Source of the DNA: Lepiota brunneoincarnata
Lineage: Eukaryota > Basidiomycota > Agaricomycetes > Agaricales > Agaricaceae
Assembly: GCA_023014365.1 (NCBI GenBank)
Contig: JAEBUN010000032.1
Span: 310,001 to 374,000, forward strand
Length of the DNA: 64,000 nucleotides
Direction of reading: 5' to 3'
Made by a program: the position numbers and the translations under genes. How positions within the stretch are numbered: the stretch's first letter is position 1; every line of letters begins with the position of its first letter. The notes below the pieces were generated by a model. It saw nothing but the letters and a program-made list of their open reading frames with translations, ran no database searches and was not told the DNA's origin. Shown piece after piece: positions 36,245 through 47,819 of this stretch.

Positions 36245-37249
36245 TGTCATATCCATGCTAAACCCAGAGCTTAACCATTATACTTTGGCTTCTCAACTCC
36301 ACGTGCGCTCCACATAACAACCCTCTGCCCTCTGACTCAGCCCCGACCCACTCCAACCATAACCCATTGCCCCAATCACACGACCATCTCCGCATGTGCT
36401 GTGGTCACCTGACCCTCGGTGCTACTTTCCAGTTCTCCATTCTCCATCCGTAACCAAGAGACGTTATCAGTCTCCATACCCATACTGGTCTCCATTCCAT
36501 TCGTAATCCATTCATAATCCGTTTGTAACCATATCAGTGTTAGGGGAGTAAAGGCACCTAGAACCAAATTGATATTCAGGTGGCGATTACAATCGCCACC
36601 CATGCTACATATATACATAGCAGTCTGCGCACAGACCAGGTAACTAAACACTACAATAGCTACCAGAAATAATATGCGCAAACAATACACAAACAACTAA
36701 AAGATAGTAAAGTCATCCGTGGATCAGGCTTGGGGATGGGGGTGGCCAAAGGCTGAGACCAGGCTCAGGCATCGGGCATCAGCTAGAGAGGCTGAGCCCA
36801 GACATCCAACCACAGGCCCCTAGGTGTGCCTTGCATAAGGGGGAGCGTAACGCAGAGCGCAACGCCAGTCCCCTTACAATCAGTCTCTGCTTCACTCCGT
36901 CTGTAGTCAGTATGAGTCATAGTTCGTAAGACCAGTAGTATATATACCATAGGTACTTGACTTGTACTCCTCAGTCTGATAATCAAATCAAGCAGTGGAC
37001 CAGCTCCCTGTTCCATATCCTCCTCTCTCTCTGCCTCACTCTGCTTCGGCCCCGACCTCCTGAAATATGGACTTGGACAGTAGGAGGGCACAACACATAA
37101 GCTGAGGCCGCAAGTCCAACCCCCTGCCCAAAGTACTCTGCCTCAGTCCCGAAGTCTATGTACTGACTTTGCCCTGTCCCCTGGTTACCTTATACCAAGG
37201 ATACCACCCTGACCCTCCGCTTTGGTCCTGACCCACACCAGCTCTAACA
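36245..37249 (+). mobile_element. Solo LTR of family I, copy I1, containing LTR B2
   Basis: TGTCATATCC...CTAACA with an exact 5-bp target duplication TCAAC at 36240-36244 and 37250-37254. About 660 bp remain after removing B2. It splits the C-terminal end of the Plavaka gene: SSGGCGVD on one side and KVVDMSMVQC on the other rejoin in frame when it is removed. Copy I2 at 46754-47416 lacks the B2 insertion. Confidence 0.92.
36538..36878 (-). mobile_element. Solo LTR of family B, copy B2, nested in LTR I1
   Basis: 341 bp, inverted relative to B1, with an exact target duplication ATCAG (36533-36537 and 36879-36883). The matching point in LTR I2 is uninterrupted, giving an empty-site comparison. 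Confidence 0.93.
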
Positions 37250-37881
37250 TCAACACCACAACCTCCACTACTGTAATAGTAAATGCCATTTTTTTGTGTT
37301 GCCTTGACACCATGAATAAGTGCCAGGATAACAGTTGTTGGCATGGTTAGGTTGATTTGGGGTGTGGATGGGAGTTCTAAAACTAGGATGCACTTCAGTT
37401 GGCCAAAGAAATCATGTGGTATGAATTCTGGTGTTTTTCTCTTTTGGCGAGCATACCAATCCACAAGTTGAGTATACTAAAATGAGAAACATTCAGATAT
37501 CATATGCAGGAAGAAGCAATAGTACTCAACCAGCACAAAAGACACATCCCAACTGTCCTCTCTCTTCCTGACCAGATCACAGGCAATCATGACATCACCT
37601 CCTTCAAGACAAGTTACTCTGCCATACTGGACAATGAGCTGATCTGGTTTTACAATGGATTGAACAGTTTTCTTTGTGACATCAAAACATGTCACTAAAG
37701 AAGCTAGAACTTTGTTATATACTGATGGGAGTAAGATTTCACATCGTCGGGGGGTGGAAAGCATGTAGGATGGGTTTGTTTACAAGCAGGTGAATAAGCA
37801 ATAGGTACAAGATGGCAACGTAAACATACATAAATCATGGACAAATTTGTCAGTTTCCTTCTTGTCAGGATCCAAAGATCA

Positions 37882-38212
37882 TGTTAGGGGAGTAAAGTGG
37901 CCGGAACCAAGTTGATATTTGAGTGCTGATCATAATTGGCACATGCGCTACTTAAGTACAGCAATGGTCTGCGCACAGACCAAGTAATCTAACACTACAT
38001 AGACTACTAGAAATAATATGCGCAAACAACATACAACAATGTTAGTAAATACAATTGTACGCAGGGTCAGACTTGGGGATGGGGGTGGCCGAAGGCCAAG
38101 ACCGGGCTTGGGCATCAGGCATCGGCTAGGGAGGCCAAGCCCAGATGTCCAACCACAGGCCCCTAGACATGCCTTGCGTAAGGGGGAGCATAACAACACA
38201 AGTCCCCTTACA
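37882..38212 (-). mobile_element. Solo LTR of family B, copy B3, nested in Plavaka
   Basis: 331 bp, TGTTAGGGG...CCCCTTACA. Flanks GATCA and GATAG match at three of five bases. The Plavaka protein continues on both sides (LYDLYEVLS to the right, SYSHQY and related blocks to the left), which confirms insertion. Confidence 0.85.
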
Positions 38213-41200
38213 GATAGCACCTCATAAAGATCATACAATAATTGTATTTGATTTAATTGTGCAGTTGCTGTGACAAAGGTGTCAATGGATTTGTAAGGGT
38301 GGCGTCAACTTCTGATTGATGGAAGTAGAGTATTGCAATGATGCTCCATAGGAAATGCCCAATACGTCCAGACAGGACCTGCCACCTGGATACCCCATGC
38401 AATATGAAGAAGGGCATCGAGAGTCAAAGGACAAGTGGAGAGTTGAGCAGGGTCATTTTCATAGTACAGCCTACAATAATTTGAGCATAAGAGTGCAATG
38501 TAGAAGGTAGGTGCTCACTTTTCATACATCTGAACCCAGGACTTGAAACCCTCATCAATCTGTTTCAATTCCTCTTCCGTGATCTCAAGCAACAAGCAGA
38601 GCTTCAAAAGTTTGACAAGCTGCATGAAATGGTCATAATACTTCATGTTTGTGAACCTGCCATGAAGCACAACCAGAGCAATATATAGCATCCAGTTGGA
38701 GTACATCTCGGCAGTCATTTGTGACTGTTTAGTTGCAATGTTGGGTACTGAAGCCCTGAAAGCTGCTGGGATTGTTGCACCATATGCTGCCATGGCAGCA
38801 CCAATTTCATTCCAGATTTGTTTTGCAATGACATAGCCTTTGTCTTGGTGATCTGGGTCCTTGAATTTGCCAGTCCAGAACAGAATGAGGTTAGGAATTA
38901 AATTTTCCCAGATAAGGTGCATGAAGTCAAATGGGAATGAAGATGGGAATGAGAGCAAGGATATGGTGCTGAGGATTGGTATCCCTTTGATGCCATACTG
39001 TTTGGCAAGTGCATCATGTACAGAGTTGCTGGGGGCCATATCCATGGCATGAGCTTGCCCTAAAAACTCCTTGTGAGTACAAATGGGGAGATCATATGGG
39101 TTGTACTGGGGAGGATTTGCTTCGGGAACCTTATCTCACCAAAGAAGGACATAGTAAGTACGAGAGGGTGAGAGAACCCTTTTGATGTTGCAGATGTGGC
39201 ATGGGCTGATACCATTCTGCCCTTTCATGTGTGTTATCAGGGTCATGGCTGGAATATCGCCAAATGCTATGATGAGATAGGCACAAAGCAAGAACAATGA
39301 TTGACTGATTGCGTTGAAAGCTTTAACACCCATTTCGAGTTGGATGAGTTCTTGAGCAAGTGGCCAGCAGAATGAATCCCAATCCCAAGGTTTTTTCGGA
39401 CCTGGGACTGTACCAGCATGAATGTGGTACTGTTTCTGGAAACACATTTTGGGGAGAAGATTGTAATTGACAAGGAGGATGGGCCAGCACATCTTGTTAC
39501 GGTGTTTGAATGGGGCAAAGCCATCTGTTGAAAGACCAAGGGCAATGTTGTGCTTATCAGAGAAAAAAGACATAGGATGGCTTGCATCAGGGATGAGAGT
39601 ACTGAGCAAGGACTGATAGTGGGAACCATCGAAAATGTCCTTGGTGATGCTGGGCTCATGAATGTACATTCCCCGATAGCACATCTTTTTCGTGTGTGTG
39701 GGGTTCATTGACATAGCCTGTAGGTGAGGGATGAGGGGAAGGTACTCGAATGTCTTGCGTAGCTTTCCATTAGCTGCATATTGCAATTCCTTGCAGTTGG
39801 GGCATCCAGTGAGGTCTTCATATGGCCCCACAAAACAAATGCAACTATTTATACAACAGCTGTATCATATGGGCTGAAATCCAGACAGTGATTGAATGCA
39901 CTTTTTGGTTGTTTTCAGGCTGACCTGACTGCTGCCTGGAAAAGCTTTATGGAGTTGACTGAAAGTGCACTCAGTTATGTGGTCCTCCACCTTGAGGGTA
40001 TAACTGCGAAGTAGATTAAGGTCTGAATCTCCCAAGGCATTCGCATCTAAAGTATTGTTAGCAAGGCAGGTGATTCATGGGGCGAGGACAAACCTATGGC
40101 TGTGGATGCCGCTTCACGTGCAAAGTTTTCATCAAGCATGTCCAAAGAGTGAATGTGCAAATCATTATCTTCACCATCCTTGCTGTTCTCATTGCTCTCA
40201 CAGGCTTCATTGCTCTCATAGGCTTCATTTCTCTTGCAGTCTTCAGGCTGGGAAGCTTCTGCAGCACCACCACTGGATCCCTTGTCTTCACTGTCATTAC
40301 CATTCCTACCAGCAGGCCTGGCATCTTGTGGGTGGCTATTCCCCCATTGCTGCTCCATCACATGCCTGGTTCTATCCATAAGCCTATCTGACCAATGCGT
40401 AGATGGCAATGCCTTGAGAGAATTATTGTCATCATTACATTCTCAGGTAGGGAGGGATTCTGTGAGGTTGGTATTGGCTTGAAAGGTTACAGAAATCTTG
40501 GGGGGTTGGTATGCCTTGGGTTGAGCTGGTTTAGTCCACTTACGGCTGCTGTCCTTGTCAGAACTAAATTGCAACCGCTGAAAAGGTAGAAACGTTCGTA
40601 TGTTTTAATATGGATAGTGGGCTTGTTTTCACTAAGCTTAGCCGAAATTCGATAAGCTTAAGCTAATACAAGTGGAATGAGATAGATAATGAACAGTTTC
40701 GTCTTTTAGGGTGTTCTGGGGGTGCGTTCTGACAGCGAAATTCAAGAGAGTAGTGTTTTAGAGGTTAACGAACAGCCGTTGAAGTTATCTTAGCCGTACG
40801 GTGCAACAATGAAAGGACAATCCCTGTCAATTCAAAGCACGGGGTCTCTAGTCTCTGGTCTCTGGTCTCTGTCTCTGTCTCTGTCTCTAGCACTCTGGAA
40901 CTCTAAACTCTGAACTCTGGTCTCTGTCTCTGTCTCTGGGTTGGTCGACGACCGAAGAATTCACACTTAACGACGCACACTAAATAGCCCTCTGAAACCG
41001 TTCTTGATCACGGCTCGCAGACTTGCGTGTGGAAGCGGGGGTGAGACCTCTTGCTTCTCCACGAACAAGTGCGACCGTATTTATATTGTTTAGATACATA
41101 CGAGAGATAGTAAATATGAAATAGAAAACAATAAGCTTAATTGTTACAGGCACTGTAGAACATTTTGGAAGGTTCGGCAGCATTTCTACCTTGCCCTGGG

Positions 41201-41613
41201 TTATGGGTTTTTCTCTGATTAACGAATGGCAATCCAGCCAGACGTGTTTCGTGCTCGTCTGCATTATTCTGCGTCCACGCGAGCGCATTAAGACTCCGGA
41301 TCAATTATGATCGGAATGTATAGCGGATGGACAGTCCCTTGATCCGTTGTAATTAATCTCAGTTAAGCAATAGGCCGAGGTGCCGGGACCCACAAAGCAC
41401 TCGTTAATTAGGAGTCTTTGATATTTCTAGGGTTTTGGGCATCGGGTGTCGCCTCCCGAACGTTGAATGTTCCATTCCGTGGTCCGGTCATCATTATTGG
41501 GCTCGCTTTCAACGTAATACTCCTGCGACAGCCGCTAGGTACATTCTTTATATTCAAACGCATCCGGGTTCATCAGAAAACTGCTCGTAAGGTCCCTTGA
41601 TGCGACCAGAGTA

Positions 41614-43219
41614 CAGTGACCCACAAAACTGTTCCAATGTTTTGTACTTTTGACTTAAAGTAGTAATAGCTCAGTAAATAAAATAGCCATATTTGTGAAT
41701 ATATTTATAAACATAGCCAAATATGTCATATCTGACTCTGCAAAGTTGCGTCATGTAATACTTCCAAATTAGGCAATTATGAATTTTGTAATCATTTTAA
41801 GTCATTGGAACGGTTTTGTCAATGACATATTATACTAGGCTATCCTATTATTTCTAGTACTTAGAGTAGCCCCCCCTGGCTTTGAGTACAGCTGCTACTC
41901 TTCTAGGCATACTTTCAATTAACTTCTGACACTCAGAAGCTGGAATAGCATCCCACTCCTTTTCTACCCTCTGCCACAACTCCTCCATACCCTTGGGAGG
42001 AGATTCATACTCTCCCAACTTTCTCTTCACATATTCCCATAAGTGTTCAATGGGATTGAGGTCAGGTGACTGTGCTGGCCAGGTTAGGAGCCTAAAATGA
42101 TTTTTTTGAAACCATTCTTTGGCCAGTGTACTCTTGTGTTTGGGGTCATTATCTTGCTGAAAGATAATATCTCGGGGTTTAAGCTTGTACCACCGGAGAC
42201 TCTTCTTCAAATCTTCCTCCAAAATTTGCACAAACAACTCTGCATCCATCCTTCCATCAATCCTCACTGCATAGCCTGGGCCATCCCACAGCATACAGCC
42301 CCAAACCATCACTGATCCTCCTCCATACTTCAGAGTTCCCTTGACCAATCTTTCACTAAGCCCCTCTCCCTTCTTTTTCCATCCCCACTTCCTCCCATCT
42401 GACCCCAAACAATTAATTTTGGTCTCATCAGACCATACAACCAGCTTCCAGTCCTCCATAGTCCAATGCTGGTGTGTCAGAGCAAAATCCAGCCTAGCCC
42501 TCCTATGCTTGTCAGAGAGTAAAGGCTTTTTTTGCTTGACTACAGCCTTCATTCCTGCCTGTTTGAGATGCCTTGCTACAGTCTGTGAAGAGACTGATGT
42601 CCCAATGATGGGAGCAAGAGATTTGGCTATATCTACAGCAGTTTCAGCCTTGCCAGCAGAGATAAGATGGATAGCATGCCGAATATTAGTGGTAGAGAGT
42701 TTTGAAGGACGTCCTCCAAGTGATTTAGTAAGGCTGGAACAATTTTTAGAGGCTAGCCTGGATATGGTACTGCGCCCAACACCAGTAATTGCCTCAATTT
42801 TAGTATAGGAATGATGAGAATTTAGCAAAGAGAGGATGGTTTGCTTTAGAGTAGAAGATAATGGCTTCATGGTAGGTAGGGGGGTTGAGAATGATGGGAC
42901 ATGGCTGTCAGCACATCTATTTATATGTCAAAGACACGTGGTCACATGATCTTGTTGATTCACAATCAACGGAGTCATGTGATTGCTTGGATTAGTATTA
43001 AAAATTACTATTGACAAAACCGTTCCAATGACTTAAAATGATTACAAAATTCATAATTGCCTCATTTAGAAGTATTACATAACGCGACTTTGCAGGGTCA
43101 GATATGACATATTTGGCTATATTTATAAATATATTCACAAATTTAGCTATTTTATTTACTGAGCTATTACTACTTTAAGTCAAAAGTACAAAACATTGGA
43201 ACGGTTTTGTGGGTCACTG
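41614..43219 (-). mobile_element. Tc1/mariner element D3, structurally complete
   Basis: 1606 bp with TA duplicated at 41612-41613 and 43220-43221. The terminal inverted repeats are about 215 bp long (41614 to about 41828 and 43005-43219), each with an outer and an inner copy of a CAAAACnGTTCCAATG motif about 190 bp apart, an IR/DR arrangement. Inside is one intact transposase gene. It sits in LTR A5. It looks potentially mobile. Confidence 0.95.
41854..42870 (-). CDS. Tc1 transposase, DD34E, intact
   Basis: 338 codons, no stop or frameshift. Residues 1-110 form the paired helix-turn-helix DNA-binding region (YTKIEAITGVGRSTISRLA, then GGRPSKL as a hook-like linker). The catalytic triad is D148 (VVWSDETKIN), D240 (IIFQQDNDPKH) and E275 (SPDLNPIEHLW), with exactly 34 residues between D240 and E275, as in the Tc1 family. 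A glycine-rich YGGGSVMVWG lies near residue 182. The enzyme would cut at the TIR ends and insert at TA. The copy is closely matched by fragment D1. Length is normal for the family (about 340). Confidence 0.96.
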   Translation of the reverse strand: MKPLSSTLKQTILSLLNSHHSYTKIEAITGVGRSTISRLASKNCSSLTKSLGGRPSKLSTTNIRHAIHLISAGKAETAVDIAKSLAPIIGTSVSSQTVARHLKQAGMKAVVKQKKPLLSDKHRRARLDFALTHQHWTMEDWKLVVWSDETKINCLGSDGRKWGWKKKGEGLSERLVKGTLKYGGGSVMVWGCMLWDGPGYAVRIDGRMDAELFVQILEEDLKKSLRWYKLKPRDIIFQQDNDPKHKSTLAKEWFQKNHFRLLTWPAQSPDLNPIEHLWEYVKRKLGEYESPPKGMEELWQRVEKEWDAIPASECQKLIESMPRRVAAVLKARGGYSKY

Positions 43220-43675
43220 TATACTCGATAGACTATGTAGAGTCCTGAATCCCTCTGGAAAGCGTTCCAACAGTTTGGTTCACTAAGCTTAGTGATAATG
43301 AACTGGTTTGAACACTTCCAAGGCTCGAATATCCTCAATTCGGTCGAACCGGCTACTACGGGACATAGTACCAATCCTCTATAGAGTTCTTTAATGATAT
43401 AGCCAATGATTCTATGTAGAGAATCGTTCCGGAGTACGGAATTCATGTATAGGCGTGAAATCGGCGTATCACCGCTTTGTGGAGTCTCTTCTCCAATGAT
43501 CCTGAGGTGAAATTTGGGGATGTTGGGGGTTGGGGAGCAAGATAGTGTGCCCCAGCCGCTCTTGCTCTGCTAAGACACCTGCTCTGAGTGACATCTTTCC
43601 ACAACCATTCAAATGGTTTTGTTTTGTAGCATATGTCACTTGTAGGCCACAACCGCAGGTGCAGGGGACAGGCAT

Positions 43676-46600
43676 GACTGTGGTAGAGAGAAAAAATGCA
43701 CGATAGCACAGTCCAGTGGACCCTTTCTGCCGATGCAAAATGACTCATACAAGAACATGTAAGACATGTTAATAAGCGTATATTACTCATTTCAATGAAC
43801 ACTTCTACAGAATGGGAGGGTATGGATAAGGAATTGGTAAGTGAGCATAGGACATCTGGCCCAACATACACTAATCCAGAGTGGTATGTGCCACTGCTCA
43901 TGATGATTGCACACAGTAGTTTTGGAACTCTTAGCTATCCTCCAAGGAGATCCTCAGATGGTAACCAAGAGGTGTCCCAGTAACGAGTTTCTGTGCTTAC
44001 ATCTGAGGAGATCCTCAGATGGTAGCCACAGATTGGTGTCCAGTTTCTATGGCTGAGATATAGGTGACACCTGTGTTGAATGTCAGTAGGTGAGAGTTTG
44101 ACACTTGTAAATACTTACCTTGTCCATTAAATAGGTGCCAGGCAGTTGAACACGACTGAGATGGTGGTAGAAACATGAAGGAAATGGGTTGATTGATTAC
44201 AAATAAGGGCATCACCTGACTTACTTTCCCATACGCTCTAGATCTGATGATTGCTGAGTGTTTCTGGGGTGAATGGAACAAGAGATGCGACATCCTTGAT
44301 CCATAAATGATGGCACAGGAGGTGCCTGTAGAGCTAGGAGGATCAACCTTACAAATGTATAGGTCAAGCCATTGACTTTGGCGTATGTGTAACCCAACAG
44401 ACTATTCAAGATGTCCACTCATGTTCAACTTAGCTTGCATGGTGGGAATAAACAAAATGGCTCATAATTTCAGTTGCTTCAGTATTTACATGACATCGAT
44501 ACATTCCAACAAAAGAAAAATGCAAAAGATGTAATTACAATGTAACAAATCTACCAGTAAGCATGAGGGGGACCAAACTTGTTAATAAACTCCCTGGACT
44601 GTTCTTTGAGGACTTTCTTCTGGTAAGAAAAATCCATCTGAATTTGTATACAAAGTTTTTTGTGGGATATGGGCCAATGACTCTACCAATACGCCGCTGT
44701 AAGCCACAGGCATGGTGGGGACGCAGCTCAACCACTCTGTTTGGGCAGTCCACCATCGTGGTTGTTGGAAATTGTCTGCTATCGAGGCACCTAGCACAAA
44801 TGTACGAAAGCCCTCAGATGTATTATCCTCCACCACTGTGAAGTTGCACTGGCTGTTGGGTGAATAGAAGGTGTCACCATTCACAATGGTGACTTGTCCT
44901 GCCATGGCAGATATTCTGCCAGCCAATGTCCAAGGAGATCCTCAGACAAACTCTGGTAGATATGCTGCTAATATTTGAAACCCTCCATCCAAGGAGATCC
45001 TCAGATGAAAGCTCTGGTGCTGACTTGAATTTGAATTGCACATCCAAGGAGATCCTCAGACAAGGGCTCAAAGCTTAAGGCGTCAGGTGAGGGGGTGACA
45101 CCTATTAAGAAATTAGAGAAATGAAACAAGGAACAGTTTCCCAACTTACGCTAACATGTTTTTGTGATCACTGACTTGGGGGTGGCAGTGGTGGTGGTTG
45201 CTTGTGACTCTGAGTCTGGATCACAGCATTGACGGATCAGGGGCATCACCTGACCTTGGCAATTTTCTAGTCACATGATGCTGATGGTGTGCAGTGCCTC
45301 CAACCTCTAACTTACCCCTTCACTGTAACCCCGACTCAATCAATGGAATAACCTGACAATTGGCCCTTGCTTTTGGAGTTGGAGTGGTCTTTGGATCTCC
45401 AAAGACCTCTACTGCTCTCATATGTGGCCTTGGGATGACGGTCTTTGGATATCCAAAGACCTTTCTATCCCTCTGGCAGGCCTTGTGATGACGATCTGTA
45501 TATATATTGCAACAATATTACAAGGAAACGGACCTTGGATTTCTGTACCTCATCACACCATTCTGGCACAACTCTTGATATTCTCACGACCATCTGCATG
45601 CCTTGATCTCGAACCACTGCCATCCCCCAGTACTAATTGCACTGGGGCCCCCAGTATCTTACCGAACACCTCACACTAATCCCCTATTCCAATGTCTCTC
45701 ACCTGTCAGTTGCTTCCTAGTCACCACTCCCATATCAAGGCCCCTCTGTATAATACCTGGATTGCCACTGTCCATGATGGTTTGCAAACCCATCAACACT
45801 CTTGTGGCCCAATAGCCCCTCTGTTGACCTCAACCATCCTCTGAACTCCTTGAGATGGTGGATTAACATGTAGATCATTGCAAACTTCCTGCTGGGACAT
45901 CATTTCCGATTGGAGGCCTGAGACTGAGCCCCCCAAGAGACCTTTTCGTAAGGTCCTGGAGGTGCAGAGAGGGTTCAATTCCCTACTCAAAGGTACATTG
46001 CGACTGGGCTGGTGCTCCAGGAAGACCACTTGGTCAAACCAACACCATATCCACCTGTTGCACCCACTGCTGCAGACTGCAGTGAGAGCCCTTTGGCTAC
46101 ACCAACATATAAATGCCATGCATGGCCTGGGTTAGGAGTTGCAAGTTGCTTTGTCATTGGGATTGCGATGGCAGGATCCAGCTCTGGGGTACTGGCCACA
46201 AGAGGCTATCTTTACTTCTGGGTAAAAGGTTACAACTGCCTGTCATTTTGTCTATTACTGCCGCCTTCACCTCCACTATTTTTACTGCAGACTTTCATCT
46301 CTACTAGAAACCTCTACACAACCTCTCAAACTTTACTATGCAGACCCACCACTGTTGACTTCCGGGCATTAGGCCTGACCGCGTCTTAGCACTAGTTTAC
46401 TTGTTATGGTATATAAATGCAGAATTCAAAAAAAAAAAAAAAAAGATATGCTCACAACTGTTCTCACATTTGCCTGTTCAGTTCAGATCTGCCTACTATA
46501 TTTCCACATGGAGAAGCCATCTTCTTGAGGAAGACATGTCCACATCATACATAAGGATACAGCCTCAGATCTACTACATGGCCCTCTTGTCCACAGGTCC

Positions 46601-46753
46601 AGTGCAAGCTATAAGGATGCCCACTTGGGGGCGGCACTCACTAGGGACAAGGTCGACTTGCAGGGGTACAAAATGAATGGGACCAACATCTATTCAAGGG
46701 GAAACCAAGGACATTCAACCCCTCCTAGTTACTATATACATAAAACAGCCACC
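43676..46753. other. Gene-poor stretch with short repeats
   Basis: ORFs here show no recognised domain. The best are minus 44926-44582 (MAGQVTIVNGDTFYSPNS) and plus 46012-46389, which has one hydrophobic segment (GLGVASCFVIGIAMAGSSSG) and is followed by a 17-A run at 46428-46444. A 17-bp repeat recurs five times, and two near-identical 22-bp palindromes lie at 45386-45460. Confidence 0.45.
43940..45064 (+). repeat. Five copies of a short CCAAGGAGATCCTCAGA repeat
   Basis: Copies lie at about 43940, 44006 (variant TGAGGAGATCCTCAGA), 44928, 44988 and 45041. Three of them are spaced at 50-60 bp. The core GAGGATCTC / GAGATCCTC is nearly palindromic. Confidence 0.7.
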
Positions 46754-47416
46754 TGTCATATCCATGCCAACTCAGAGTCTAATCATTTAAACTTCGGCTT
46801 CTCGACTCCACGTGTGTTCCACACAACAACCCTCTGCCCTCCAACTCAGGCCCTGACCTGCTCCGACCGCAACCCACTGCCCCGATCACGCGACCACCTC
46901 CACACGTGCTGTGGTCACCTGATCCTTGGTGTCTCATACCCCCATCTCCATTTCCCGTCCGTAGTCAAGATACGTTATTAGTCTCCATACCTGTACCCGT
47001 TTCCATTCCATTCGTAATCCATTTGTAATCCGTTTGTAACTAGATTGGTCTCCGCTTTGCTCCGCATGTAGCCAGTACGAGTCATAGTTTGTAAGGCCGG
47101 TAGTATATATACTGTAGGTACTTGGCTTGTACTCCTCAGTCTGATAATTGAATCGAGCAGCAGACCAGCTCCCTGTTCCCTATCCTCTCCTCTCTTCTGC
47201 CTCACTCCGCTTTGGCTCCGACTTCCTGAAATACGGACTAGGACAGTAGGAGGGCACAGCACATAAGCTGAGGCTGCAAGTCCAAACCCCCGCCCGATGT
47301 ACTCCACCTCGGTCCCAAAGTCTACGTACTGACTTCGCCCTGTCCCCCAGTTACCTTATACCAAGGATACCACCCCAACCCTCCGCTTCAGGTCCCGACC
47401 CGCACCGGCTCTAACA
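46754..47416 (+). mobile_element. Solo LTR of family I, copy I2
   Basis: 663 bp, TGTCATATCC...CTAACA, with an exact 5-bp target duplication CCACC (46749-46753 and 47417-47421). It is homologous to I1 throughout, but without the B2 insertion. Confidence 0.93.
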
Positions 47417-47819
47417 CCACCCCCAACAGACAAAACGCCAAGGAAACACAAATCCTGGTGTAAACCAGGTCTGTGGGCTACACAGGCCAAGCATACCTCG
47501 ATATACTCAGGATTGGTACCATGACACCTGCACCACTACACTGGCCTGACTTGATTCACATTCAATGCAACTCATGCACATATGCTGCCAAGCTCTATGC
47601 CCATGGAAGGATGTACCCAACACAAAATCCCTCATTCCTACCTTGCTTGCTGTCTTCTCCCTTCTTCATGCTCTTCCAGTCCTGGTCTAAACCCCATTGA
47701 TAAAACCCTTGTCTGTTTCTCATTTTCTTCTACCAGGCTTCCCTGACCATGCCCTAGGCCAGTAGAATAAAAATAGGACAGAATTTATCATACAAATACT
47801 CAGTAAAACATCACTACCT
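47417..47819. other. Short spacer, no supported gene
   Basis: It holds one 75-codon ORF (47473-47700) with no recognised motif. Confidence 0.4.

Larger units (their letters stand above)
40579..43471 (-). mobile_element. Solo LTR of family A, copy A5, containing Tc1 D3, nested in Plavaka
   Basis: TG...CA with a 4-bp target duplication CCGC at 40575-40578 and 43472-43475. Without Tc1 D3 and one TA the LTR is about 1.29 kb. It separates the Plavaka N-terminus (ending DSTKR) from the rest (LQFSSDKDSSRKWTK), which join in frame. CpG sites are well kept, as in A1, so this is among the youngest LTR copies here. Confidence 0.9.
36131..43675 (-). pseudogene. Plavaka transposase (CACTA/TNP2-like), split by three LTR insertions
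   Basis: Minus-strand segments 43675-43472, 40578-38213, 37881-37255 and 36239-36131 together give a protein of roughly 1100 residues, the usual Plavaka size. In order: a Cys-rich start (MPVPCTCGCGLQVTYATKQN); an acidic region; CINSCICFVGPYEDLTGCPN; the core DWDSFCWPLAQELIQLEMGV with IAFGDIPAMTLITHMKGQNG; FPFDFMHLIWENLIPNL; and the C-terminal block KVVDMSMVQCVIGRILDRGE ending at a TAA (36131-36133). In-frame TGA stops lie at 39136-39138 and 39865-39867. LTR A5 (with Tc1 D3), LTR B3 and LTR I1 (with LTR B2) interrupt it, so it is non-functional. Some introns are probably present (near 38510). Confidence 0.9.
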
